From assembly GCF_018918125.1 (NCBI RefSeq), contig NZ_JAHLQA010000005.1, positions 62,001 through 126,000 on the forward strand: DNA of 64,000 bases, read 5' to 3'. This document shows, piece after piece, positions 1-8,062 of this stretch (within the stretch, counting starts at the first letter, position 1; every line of letters starts with the position of its first letter). Both the position numbers and the translations under genes were made by a program. Source of the DNA: Blautia sp. MSJ-19 (lineage in GTDB: Bacteria > Bacillota > Clostridia > Lachnospirales > Lachnospiraceae). Below the pieces are notes generated by a model, which was given only the letters and a program-made list of their open reading frames with translations, was not told the origin of the DNA and did not search any database.

Positions 1-182
1 TTATAATAAGAAGGAAGATAAATATACTTTGTATAAAGTTGCATCAGAATAACAAATTGTACGGAAAGTTAACTCAATAAAACAAGATTGATAAAAAATT
101 ATGCAACATGTTAAAAACATCACAAAAAAGTTGCAAAAAATAAAAAAAATGAATAAATTAATTCAAATTTCCTATATTTGTC

Positions 183-211
183 TTGTTAAAATTATATATT
201 TCATGTATAAT
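183..211 (+). promoter_or_regulatory. sigma-A type promoter of the hydrogenase operon
   Basis: TTGTTA at 183-188 and TATAAT at 206-211 are separated by exactly 17 bases, about 80 bases before the first hydrogenase gene. The rest of 1-290 is very AT-rich and holds no gene. An imperfect palindrome lies just downstream of the -10 box at 227-241 and could be an operator. TTGTTAA at the -35 box also matches half of the Rex redox-repressor consensus (TTGTTAA-N4-TTAACAA), but the second half is poor. Confidence 0.6.
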
Positions 212-290
212 CAAATACAACAGAGCTGTGTAAATTATACAAAAACAATAAGCACAGAAAAAATCTATTTTTAAACAAGGAGGGAATTGA

Positions 291-770
291 ATGTTAGATC
301 AGTCTTATTACGCGAAGACAGATGAGATCATTGAGCATTATGGACCTAAAGCTGCATCATTGATCCCGATCATGCAGGACATCCAGGCAGAATACCGTTA
401 CCTGCCGGGGGAACTTCTGACTTATGTTGCATCCAAGATAGGAGTTACAGAAGCAAAGGCTTATAGTGTAGCTACTTTCTATGAAAACTTTTCTTTTGAG
501 CCAAAGGGAAAATATGTGATCAAGGTCTGTGATGGAACGGCTTGTCATGTGCGTAAATCCATGCCGGTCAAAGAGGCACTGATGAAAGAACTTGGACTTA
601 GCAATAAGAAACATACAACGGATGATATGCTCTTTACAGTAGAAACTGTATCCTGCCTTGGTGCGTGCGGATTAGCACCAACTCTTACAGTAAATGATGA
701 AGTACATCCGAAAATGACACCAGAAAAGGCAATTGATCTGTTAAATGAATTGAGAGGTGAGACGGTATGA
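291..770 (+). CDS. hydC: NADH-dependent bifurcating [FeFe]-hydrogenase, NuoE-like gamma subunit (HydC/HndA)
   Basis: This 159-residue protein has the length and layout of the NuoE/24-kDa thioredoxin-like [2Fe-2S] family. The four expected cluster ligands are visible as C80 and C85 (CDGTAC) and C122 and C126 (CLGAC). In trimeric hydrogenases such as those of Thermotoga and Acetobacterium, this small subunit passes electrons between the flavin subunit and the rest of the complex. The start is supported by AGGAGGG a few bases upstream. The stop overlaps the start of the next gene (ATGA-type overlap at 767-770), which indicates translational coupling and a fixed subunit ratio. It is the first gene of a three-gene operon ending at 4342. 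The assignment to a hydrogenase rather than complex I rests on the adjacent HydA gene. Confidence 0.93.
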   Translation: MLDQSYYAKTDEIIEHYGPKAASLIPIMQDIQAEYRYLPGELLTYVASKIGVTEAKAYSVATFYENFSFEPKGKYVIKVCDGTACHVRKSMPVKEALMKELGLSNKKHTTDDMLFTVETVSCLGACGLAPTLTVNDEVHPKMTPEKAIDLLNELRGETV

Positions 771-2638
771 GTATTGTGAGTAAAGATGATCTGCTCCAGA
801 AGCAGGCCGAAGCAAAGAATACCCTGGAAACTTTTACCTGTCGTGTACTTGTCTGTTCAGGTACCGGATGTATCGCCTCCGGTGCACAGAAGATTTACGA
901 CGAGATGGCAAAACTGTGTGAGAATCTTGACTGGGTAAGCGTAGAAATGCAGAAAGACGTTCCACATGTCGGCGTTGTCAAGACCGGATGTCAGGGATTA
1001 TGTGAACTTGGACCTCTGATGAAGATCGAACCGTATGATTATCAGTACGTGCATGTTCAGGTAGAGGACTGTAAGGAAATCGTAGAGCGTACTGTTATGG
1101 AAGGAGAGCCGGTTACCCGTCTGTTTTATCGTGATCATGATACTGCCTGTCCTCATCCATCAGACATTCCTTTCCTTAATCAGCAGACCAGGATTGTTCT
1201 GGAAAACTGCGGAAATATCGATGCAGAATCTATTGATGAATATATTGCAGTTGGCGGTTTTCAGGCTATGGCTAAAGCTTTCTTCGACATGACTCCGCAG
1301 GATGTCATCGATGAAGTGACCAAATCCGGACTTCGCGGCCGTGGTGGCGCTGGTTTCCCGGCCGGCAAGAAATGGTCTCAGGTTGCACGCCAGAAAGAAA
1401 AAGTACGCTATGTAGTATGTAATGGTGATGAAGGTGACCCGGGGGCATTCATGGATGGTTCCGTAATGGAAGGTGATCCATACAAGATGATCGAAGGTAT
1501 GACCATCGCCGCATATGCAGTTGGTGCAGAGAACGGTTATATTTATGTTCGTGCAGAGTATCCGCTTTCTGTTAAGCGTCTCCGTATGGCAATCGAACAG
1601 GCAGAGGCTTATGGACTGCTTGGCGATAATATCCTCGGTTCTGGTGTAAACTTCCATTTACATATTAACCGTGGAGCAGGTGCATTCGTTTGTGGTGAAG
1701 GTTCTGCCCTTACCGCATCCATCGAGGGCAAACGAGGCATGCCGCGTGTCAAACCACCTCGTACAGTAGAAAAAGGTCTCTGGGAGAAACCAACGGTCCT
1801 CAATAACGTAGAAACCTATGCCAACGTTCCGAAGATCATTCTTCAGGGTGCCGACTGGTTCCGTACTATCGGAACAGAGGGAAGCCCGGGAACCAAGACA
1901 TTCTCACTTACCGGTGCAATCGAAAATACCGGTCTTATTGAAGTTCCTATGGGAACCAGCCTTCGTCATATTATTTATGACATTGGTGGTGGTCTTAAGA
2001 GCGGCGCCGCATTCAAGGGCGTGCAGATCGGTGGACCATCCGGTGGATGTCTGATCGAGGATCAGATTGACCGTCCTCTGGATTTTGACTCTGTTAAATC
2101 TCTCGATGCGATCATGGGTTCCGGCGGTCTCGTAGTTATGGATGAGAATACCTGTATGGTTGAAGTTGCCAGATTCTTCATGAACTTTACACAGCGTGAG
2201 AGCTGCGGTAAATGTGTTCCGTGTCGTGAAGGAACCAAACGTATGCTGGAGATTCTGGAGAGAATTGTAGAGGGAAAGGGCGAAATGTCCGATCTTGATG
2301 AACTGGAAGAACTTGCAACCATGGTACAGAGTATGGCTCTCTGTGGACTTGGCAAGAGTGCACCGCTTCCGGTTATCAGTACTCTGAAACGCTTCCGCGA
2401 TGAATACGAAGAACATATTAAAGATAAGAAATGCCGTGCAAAAGTCTGTACAGCACTTCGTAAGTTCCACATTAATCCAGAATTCTGTATCGGCTGTGGC
2501 AAATGTGCAAAGAACTGCCCGGCAGGTGCAATCAGTGGAAAGATCAAATCTCCGTATCATATTAACAATGACGTATGTATCAAGTGTGGTTCCTGTAAAG
2601 ATAACTGTAACTTTGATGCGGTTTATGTGGAAGCATAG
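767..2638 (+). CDS. hydB: bifurcating [FeFe]-hydrogenase, NuoF-like flavoprotein subunit (HydB/HndC)
   Basis: The 623-residue protein joins three parts. An N-terminal thioredoxin-like [2Fe-2S] domain carries CSGTGC at residues 30-35. A NuoF-type FMN/NADH core follows, with GRGGAGFPAGKKW and NGDEGDPGAF and a CGKCVPC iron-sulfur site. The C-terminal tail has two [4Fe-4S] ferredoxin motifs (CIGCGKCAKNCP and CIKCGSCKDNC). This architecture is the one known for HydB of electron-bifurcating hydrogenases, where NAD(H) and ferredoxin are coupled at the flavin. The protein is expected in the cytoplasm, in a complex with the products of the flanking genes. It overlaps hydC by four bases and is followed 15 bases later by hydA, with AGGAGG in between. 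No damage is seen. Confidence 0.95.
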   Translation: MSIVSKDDLLQKQAEAKNTLETFTCRVLVCSGTGCIASGAQKIYDEMAKLCENLDWVSVEMQKDVPHVGVVKTGCQGLCELGPLMKIEPYDYQYVHVQVEDCKEIVERTVMEGEPVTRLFYRDHDTACPHPSDIPFLNQQTRIVLENCGNIDAESIDEYIAVGGFQAMAKAFFDMTPQDVIDEVTKSGLRGRGGAGFPAGKKWSQVARQKEKVRYVVCNGDEGDPGAFMDGSVMEGDPYKMIEGMTIAAYAVGAENGYIYVRAEYPLSVKRLRMAIEQAEAYGLLGDNILGSGVNFHLHINRGAGAFVCGEGSALTASIEGKRGMPRVKPPRTVEKGLWEKPTVLNNVETYANVPKIILQGADWFRTIGTEGSPGTKTFSLTGAIENTGLIEVPMGTSLRHIIYDIGGGLKSGAAFKGVQIGGPSGGCLIEDQIDRPLDFDSVKSLDAIMGSGGLVVMDENTCMVEVARFFMNFTQRESCGKCVPCREGTKRMLEILERIVEGKGEMSDLDELEELATMVQSMALCGLGKSAPLPVISTLKRFRDEYEEHIKDKKCRAKVCTALRKFHINPEFCIGCGKCAKNCPAGAISGKIKSPYHINNDVCIKCGSCKDNCNFDAVYVEA

Positions 2639-2653
2639 GAAGGAGGCTGAATT

Positions 2654-4342
2654 ATGGGTACAATGACAATTGACGGTAGAAAAGTTGAATTTACCGATGA
2701 AAAAAACGTCCTGACCGTTATCCGTAACGCAGGCATTGATATTCCAACACTGTGCTATCATTCGGAACTTTCTACATTTGGAGCATGCCGTTTATGTACA
2801 GTAGAGGACGACAGAGGCAAAACCTTTGCTTCCTGTTCAGAAGTACCACGCGATGGTATGGTGATTCATACCAACACAAATAAATTAAGAAACTATCGTA
2901 AACTGATCGTGGAACTGCTCCTTGCAGCACATTGCCGTGACTGTACAACATGTATCAAGAGTGGTGAGTGTGTTCTCCAGGAACTGGCACATCGTCTTGG
3001 TGTAAGAACTGTCCGTTTCCAGAACACAAGAGAGCAGCATGAACTGGATTTCAGTTCTCCGTCTATCGTTCGCGATCCGAATAAATGTATCCTTTGCGGA
3101 AACTGTGTACGTGCCTGCGAGGAAATTCAGGGAATCGGCGCACTTGGATTTGCATTCCGTGGAACAGAAGCCATGGTTATGCCTGCATTCAATAAAAAGA
3201 TTGCCGAGACGCAGTGCGTAAACTGTGGACAGTGTCGCGCATTCTGCCCGACAGGAGCTATTTCCATCCATACCAACACAGACAAAGTCTTTAAGGCGCT
3301 CGCAGATCCGGATATCCGTGTGGTTGCACAGATCGCACCTGCAGTACGTGTTGCAGTAGGTGATCATTACGGACTCCAGAAGGGACGCAGTGTAATGGGT
3401 AAGATTGTCAATGCACTTCACCGCATGGGCTTTGACGAAGTTTATGACACTACATTCAGTGCTGACCTTACCATCATGGAAGAAAGTGCAGAATTCCTCG
3501 ATCGTATCGAGAAAGGTGAAAAACTTCCGCTTTTGACATCCTGCTGTCCGGCATGGGTGAAATTTATCACAGACCAGTACAAGGATTACATCCCGAATAT
3601 TTCTACCTGCAGATCCCCACAGGGAATGCTTTCTGCAGTCATCAAAGAATATTTCCGTGATCCGGAACATGCAAAAGGCAAGAAGACCGTTATGGTTTCT
3701 GTTATGCCATGTACCGCCAAAAAGGCGGAGGCAGTTCGTCCAAACAGCTATACACATGGCGAAAAAGATACAGATATCGTTATCACAACCACAGAGCTTC
3801 TCCGCATGATTGACAACTTTGGCCTTGATTTTGCAGGGCTTGAGCCAGAAGCATGTGATATGCCGTTTGGATTCGGTTCCGGCGGTGGTGTTATCTTTGG
3901 TGTTACCGGTGGTGTTACAGAGGCAGTCCTCCGCCGTCTGACCCCGGATCACAGCAAAGAAGCAATGAGAGAAATCTCCGAGTGTGGTGTACGTGGAGAC
4001 GAGGGTATCAAGGAATTCTCCGTACCATACAAAGGAATGGAAGTCAAGATCTGCGTAGCCAGCGGACTTGCCAATGCAAGAATCGTTATGGATCGTGTAA
4101 AGAATGGTGAAGCAGAATATCATCTGATCGAAGTTATGGCATGTCGTCGTGGCTGTATCATGGGTGGCGGTCAGCCGACCAGATCCGGTGACAGAACAAA
4201 AGCTGCCAGAGCAAGAGGTCTGTATAACGCGGATAATACAACGATTATCAAGAAATCCGATGAGAACCCGATGGTACTTGAACTTTATCAGGGACTTCTC
4301 AAAGGCAAGGAGCATGAACTGCTTCATAATGAGTTTTATTGA
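2654..4342 (+). CDS. hydA: [FeFe]-hydrogenase catalytic subunit HydA
   Basis: This 562-residue subunit carries all three H-cluster signatures: TSCCPAW, MPCTAKKAE and MACRRGCIMGGGQP. The N-terminus has a [2Fe-2S] plant-type ferredoxin domain (CYHSELSTFGACRLC), then the His-Cys3 cluster region (HCRDCTTC...GEC), then two [4Fe-4S] motifs (CILCGNCVRAC and CVNCGQCRAFCP). The reaction is reversible H2 production from reduced ferredoxin and NADH in fermentative metabolism. It is the last gene of the operon and a strong terminator follows 45 bases after the stop. Maturation genes hydEFG are not in the window. Length and order fit trimeric HydABC rather than a monomeric ferredoxin hydrogenase. Confidence 0.96.
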   Translation: MGTMTIDGRKVEFTDEKNVLTVIRNAGIDIPTLCYHSELSTFGACRLCTVEDDRGKTFASCSEVPRDGMVIHTNTNKLRNYRKLIVELLLAAHCRDCTTCIKSGECVLQELAHRLGVRTVRFQNTREQHELDFSSPSIVRDPNKCILCGNCVRACEEIQGIGALGFAFRGTEAMVMPAFNKKIAETQCVNCGQCRAFCPTGAISIHTNTDKVFKALADPDIRVVAQIAPAVRVAVGDHYGLQKGRSVMGKIVNALHRMGFDEVYDTTFSADLTIMEESAEFLDRIEKGEKLPLLTSCCPAWVKFITDQYKDYIPNISTCRSPQGMLSAVIKEYFRDPEHAKGKKTVMVSVMPCTAKKAEAVRPNSYTHGEKDTDIVITTTELLRMIDNFGLDFAGLEPEACDMPFGFGSGGGVIFGVTGGVTEAVLRRLTPDHSKEAMREISECGVRGDEGIKEFSVPYKGMEVKICVASGLANARIVMDRVKNGEAEYHLIEVMACRRGCIMGGGQPTRSGDRTKAARARGLYNADNTTIIKKSDENPMVLELYQGLLKGKEHELLHNEFY

Positions 4343-4387
4343 TTTTTAACTTGAGGGTATGATGAGAGAGTAATATAGAGACATTAC

Positions 4388-4418
4388 GCCGGGAGCTATG
4401 TGGCTCCCGGCTGTTTTT
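4388..4418 (+). terminator. rho-independent terminator of the hydrogenase operon
   Basis: A perfect 9-bp GC-rich stem (GCCGGGAGC at 4388-4396 with its complement at 4403-4411) has a 6-base loop and is followed by TGTTTTT. Confidence 0.92.
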
Positions 4419-4549
4419 ACATAGATATAATTCTCTCAAGAATACCCTTAATAATAAGACAATTACACTCATTATGTCACATTTCATTATGAGTTTCTGG
4501 TAGTAAAATAAGGGCACTTGCGTCCGGTCCTGAGCCAACCTCGTAAACA

Positions 4550-4857
4550 GGGGAATATATGTGCAAGGTGAAAAGGGGAATTACTGTCTTGTGTAAATCC
4601 TGCATCCTGCCTATATCGACTCACAGAAAGACCAGATGGAATGGTACAGACGACTCAGCAAGGCTTCCTGGTGGACGACTGTGCTAGCGATGGCCGTGGT
4701 GCTCTGTCTGAGCGCTTCTTAGCGCGAGTTTGCTAACACGGTCATCTATAAGCGCATGGGAGGACACAGGAAACGAAGCGTGTCGATGCACCATTCCACC
4801 TGGCCTTTCGTGAACCAGATCAATTTGCACGAATCTCTCCCTTGCACATATATCCCC
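4550..4857 (+). ncRNA. large structured RNA of unknown class in the fumarase leader
   Basis: The 557-base gap between hydA and the fumarase gene holds a strongly folded element. Three nested long-range helices are visible. The closing helix pairs 4550-4568 (GGGGAATATATGTGCAAGG) with 4840-4857, about 18 bp with one bulged A. The second pairs 4632-4645 with 4790-4803, 13 of 14 positions, with one A-C mismatch. The third pairs 4689-4698 with 4737-4746, 10 bp including one G-U, and encloses a GCGC/GCGC hairpin at 4712-4725. A weak TAAAAT -10 box lies at 4504-4509. The bases 4515-4521 (CACTTGC) could pair with 4563-4570 and compete with the closing helix. No terminator separates it from the coding region, so it may be a cis-acting leader, a processed small RNA, or both. 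It does not look like tmRNA, RNase P RNA, large SRP RNA, a T-box or a cobalamin riboswitch. The identity is not recognised. Confidence 0.72.
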
Positions 4858-4900
4858 GATACGATACAATAAAACAAAAAAACGAAGGAGCGTAACCCAC

Positions 4901-5743
4901 ATGCGTGAAATACAAGCATCAGTTATCACAGACACCATTGAGCGACTTTGTATCGAAGCCAACCAGGTGCTTCCGGAAGATATCAAGGAATCTATCCAGG
5001 CCTGTCGTGCGAAAGAGGATGGTCAGATTGCCTGTGGCATACTGGACAATATCATTGAAAACTATCAGATAGCAGAGAACGAGCAGGTGCCGATCTGTCA
5101 GGATACAGGAATGGCCTGTATATTCCTGGAAATTGGACAGGACGTACATATTGCAGGCGGTGATCTCACCGAGGCTGTCAATGAAGGTGTGCGTCGTGGC
5201 TATACAAATGGCTATCTCCGCAAATCCGTTGTAAAAGATCCGGTACGCAGAGGAAATACCGGAGACAATACACCAGCGATGCTTTATACCGAGATCGTAC
5301 CTGGCGAAAATATCAAGATCACGGTCGGTCCCAAAGGCTTCGGAAGCGAAAACATGAGCGCAATCCGCATGTTCAAGCCATCTGCCGGTATCGAAGGAAT
5401 CAAAGATTTTATTCTTGAAACAGTTGAGACAGCCGGACCCAATCCATGTCCGCCAATGGTTGTCGGCGTAGGAATCGGAGGTACTTTTGATAAGGCAGCA
5501 CTTCTTGCAAAAAAGGCTCTGATGCGACCGGTAGATTCCGAAAACGAGGATCCATATTATGCGGATCTTGAGAAAGAAATGCTCGAAAAGATCAATCAGC
5601 TTGGGATCGGTCCGCAGGGATTTGGAGGCAGAACAACTGCAATTGGTCTGAATATCGAGACTATGCCGACACACATTGCAGGCATGCCATGTGCGATCAA
5701 TATCAGCTGTCATGTAACAAGACACAAAACGGAGGTGATCTAA
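4901..5743 (+). CDS. fumA: class I (Fe-S) fumarate hydratase, alpha subunit
   Basis: The 280-residue protein matches the N-terminal half of oxygen-sensitive class I fumarase/L-tartrate dehydratase, split into two subunits as is usual in anaerobes. Conserved segments include [30 protein letters not shown] and [15 protein letters not shown], with the cysteines that hold the [4Fe-4S] cluster. It interconverts fumarate and malate in the cytoplasm together with the beta subunit that follows. AAGGAG precedes the ATG by 13 bases. The stop is 2 bases before the next start, so the two subunits are translated as a pair. Tartrate dehydratase cannot be excluded by motif reading, but fumarase is the common function in Clostridia. 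A large folded RNA ends 43 bases before the start. Confidence 0.9.
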   Translation: MREIQASVITDTIERLCIEANQVLPEDIKESIQACRAKEDGQIACGILDNIIENYQIAENEQVPICQDTGMACIFLEIGQDVHIAGGDLTEAVNEGVRRGYTNGYLRKSVVKDPVRRGNTGDNTPAMLYTEIVPGENIKITVGPKGFGSENMSAIRMFKPSAGIEGIKDFILETVETAGPNPCPPMVVGVGIGGTFDKAALLAKKALMRPVDSENEDPYYADLEKEMLEKINQLGIGPQGFGGRTTAIGLNIETMPTHIAGMPCAINISCHVTRHKTEVI

Positions 5744-5745
5744 AG

Positions 5746-6303
5746 ATGGAACGTCATATTACATTACCACTTACCGAAGAACTTGCAAAGACACTCCATG
5801 CAGGTGATACTGTTTATCTGACAGGAACGATTTATACCTCCCGTGATGCAGGACATAAGAGAATGTGTGAGGCATTAGCCAGAGGAGAAGAACTTCCTTT
5901 TGATCCAAAAGATGCAACCATCTATTATGTAGGCCCGACTCCGGCAAAACCAGGTCAGGTCATTGGATCCGCAGGTCCGACTACCAGTGGACGTATGGAT
6001 GCTTATGCACCGACGATGATGTCCGTTGGAGCCCGCGGCATGATCGGCAAGGGAGCACGCCTTCCTGAAGTCGTAGAGGCCATGAAGAAATATAGTGGCG
6101 TTTATTTTGGTGCAATTGGAGGAGCAGGTGCACTTCTTGCGAAATGTATCAAGAAGGCGGAACTCGTTGCTTACGAAGACCTTCAGTCTGAAGCACTCCG
6201 CAGACTTTATGTTGAAGAAATGCCGCTTGTAGTCATTATCGACTGCGAAGGAAATAATCTCTATGAGCAGGGAAGAGAGGCCTATCTCAAAGAACATATG
6301 TAA
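5746..6303 (+). CDS. fumB: class I fumarate hydratase, beta subunit
   Basis: This 185-residue protein matches the C-terminal half of class I fumarases. It shows the DTVYLTGTIYTSRDAGHKR segment that binds substrate, then GPTPAKPGQVIGSAGPTTSGR and a GARGMIGKGA segment. The start at 5746 is chosen because GGAGGTGATC ends the preceding gene at an ideal distance. A longer in-frame reading from 5689 lies inside the alpha subunit and lacks a ribosome site. It works only as a complex with the alpha subunit. Confidence 0.9.
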   Translation: MERHITLPLTEELAKTLHAGDTVYLTGTIYTSRDAGHKRMCEALARGEELPFDPKDATIYYVGPTPAKPGQVIGSAGPTTSGRMDAYAPTMMSVGARGMIGKGARLPEVVEAMKKYSGVYFGAIGGAGALLAKCIKKAELVAYEDLQSEALRRLYVEEMPLVVIIDCEGNNLYEQGREAYLKEHM

Positions 6304-6379
6304 TCATAACTGAGTCCCCTTATGCATATAAATATAACAATACATGGGATTGTGTGAATATATGCGAGGGGGCTTTTGT

Positions 6380-7849
6380 ATGGAAAATTTTCAGGTTTAC
6401 CGGGATATTCAGGCACGTACCGGTGGTGATATATACATAGGCGTTGTTGGACCGGTTCGTACCGGCAAATCTACCTTTATCCGAAGGTTCATGGAACTGG
6501 TGGCATTGCCGTCAATGGATCCGGCAAAACAGGCGGAAGTGCGCGATCAGCTTCCACTGAGTGGATCCGGCAAACTGATTACGACGGTAGAACCCAAATT
6601 CATACCAAGAGAGGCAGTAAGTGTGGATCTGGGTGAAGATCAGAAAGTGAAGATCCGCCTGATCGACTGTGTGGGATTTCTGGTAAAAGATGTCAGCGGA
6701 CATATTGAAGATGGCCGAGAACGCATGGTAAAAACACCATGGTTTGACAAAGCGATTCCTTTTCACGAAGCGGCGGAGACCGGCACACGTAAAGTGATAC
6801 AGGAACATGCCACGATCGGGCTGGTGATCACAACAGACGGCAGCTTTGGAGAGCTTCCGAGAGAAAACTTTATTGAGGCAGAAGAGACGACTGTTACACA
6901 GCTCAAAAAACAGGGAAAACCATTCCTTCTTCTGGTCAATTCACAGATGCCGTACAAAGAGGAGACACAGAAGCTTGTAAGGGAACTGCAGGAGAAATAT
7001 GGGATCACAACCATGGCAGCAAACTGTGAACAGTTGCGGAAAGAAGACATTGCCAGGATCCTGTCCAATATTCTGTATGAATTTCCGGTCAGCGAAATTC
7101 AGTTTTTTGTTCCGAAATGGGTGGAGATGCTGCCAGCAGATCATGAACTGAAACACGAGCTTCTGGATAAGATTCGGGAGCAGATGAAGAAAATGCTTCA
7201 CATTCGTGATATTACGAAGGAATCTGTACAGATGGAAAGCCCTTATGCGCAGGATATACTCCTGGAAGATGTAAGCCTGTCCAGTGGAAAAGTGCGTATC
7301 CGTGTACAGATCAAGGATATCTATTATTACAAAATGCTCAGCGAGATGAGTGGTATCCGGATGGAGAGTGAGTATGATCTGATACATACCATGAAAGAAC
7401 TGGCGGCCATGAAGGAACAGTATGTAAAAGTCCAGTCGGCATTGGAGGCAGTCAGAGAGACCGGCTACGGTGTTGTGGTTCCGGAGCTTAATGAGATTCA
7501 GATAGAAGAACCGTCTGTGATCCGTCAGGGAAGCAAGTATGGAGTGAAGATCAAATCCAAGAGTCCGTCTATCCATATGATCCGGGCAAATATCGAAACA
7601 GAGATCGCACCGATCGTGGGAACAGAGCAGCAGGCAAATGATCTTATTCAATATATAGGAGAAAGCAGCCAGAGAGGAGAGAGCATCTGGGAGACCAATA
7701 TCTTTGGCAAATCCATCGAGCAGCTGGTGCAGGACGGCATCCGCAGCAAACTGACTACGATCGGAGAAGAGAGCCAGTCCAAACTGCAGGATACGATGCA
7801 GAAGATCGTCAACGACAGCAAAGGTGGAATGGTATGTATTATAATATGA
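6380..7849 (+). CDS. spoIVA: stage IV sporulation protein A (coat morphogenetic ATPase)
   Basis: The protein has 489 residues, against 492 in Bacillus subtilis SpoIVA. The Walker A motif GPVRTGKS lies at residues 24-31, which puts the lysine at position 30 as in the B. subtilis protein. RLIDCVGF follows as a Walker B-like strand and the protein ends in a hydrophobic tail, VCIII. SpoIVA polymerises with ATP hydrolysis on the forespore surface as the base of the spore coat. The start at 6380 follows GAGGGGG at 9 bases; an upstream in-frame ATG at 6344 would add 12 residues without a ribosome site. A sigma-E promoter is expected from the family's biology, but none could be placed with confidence. 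A terminator follows. Confidence 0.96.
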   Translation: MENFQVYRDIQARTGGDIYIGVVGPVRTGKSTFIRRFMELVALPSMDPAKQAEVRDQLPLSGSGKLITTVEPKFIPREAVSVDLGEDQKVKIRLIDCVGFLVKDVSGHIEDGRERMVKTPWFDKAIPFHEAAETGTRKVIQEHATIGLVITTDGSFGELPRENFIEAEETTVTQLKKQGKPFLLLVNSQMPYKEETQKLVRELQEKYGITTMAANCEQLRKEDIARILSNILYEFPVSEIQFFVPKWVEMLPADHELKHELLDKIREQMKKMLHIRDITKESVQMESPYAQDILLEDVSLSSGKVRIRVQIKDIYYYKMLSEMSGIRMESEYDLIHTMKELAAMKEQYVKVQSALEAVRETGYGVVVPELNEIQIEEPSVIRQGSKYGVKIKSKSPSIHMIRANIETEIAPIVGTEQQANDLIQYIGESSQRGESIWETNIFGKSIEQLVQDGIRSKLTTIGEESQSKLQDTMQKIVNDSKGGMVCIII

Positions 7850-7875
7850 AGAAAAACCTATCAAAATGATATGTG

Positions 7876-7923
7876 AAAATATGGTCATTCGGAAACATCT
7901 GTGTTCCATGGCCATATTTTTTT
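7876..7923 (+). terminator. rho-independent terminator after spoIVA
   Basis: AAATATGGTCAT pairs with ATGGCCATATTT, the inner GGAAACA pairs with TGTTCC, and a run of seven to eight T follows. The position closes the spoIVA transcript before the polysaccharide cluster. Confidence 0.85.
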
Positions 7924-7981
7924 CAGGAGATCAGCAGACACGGATAACAGTGTCTGAATCGGTTTTAACATAAGATAAATG

Positions 7982-8010
7982 TTGACGAATTGTGTCGTAA
8001 AAGGTATGAT
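7982..8010 (+). promoter_or_regulatory. sigma-A promoter P1 of the polysaccharide cluster
   Basis: TTGACG at 7982-7987 and TATGAT at 8005-8010 are 17 bases apart, 53 bases before the first glycosyltransferase gene. The box and its surroundings are repeated almost exactly at 10246-10274. Confidence 0.85.
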
Positions 8011-8062
8011 ATAGCGAGGAAACGAAATAATAAAGATAAAAATAATGCTAAAAGAGGAAGTT

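Noticed and set aside
4550-4857. tmRNA, RNase P RNA or SRP RNA as identity of the structured element
   Set aside because: There is no tRNA-like end or tag frame, no RNase P core motif, and no SRP apical loop signature.
4684-4986. A 100-codon open frame on the minus strand across the fumarase leader
   Set aside because: It runs antisense to the structured RNA and the fumarase start, has no ribosome site, and reads as low-quality protein.
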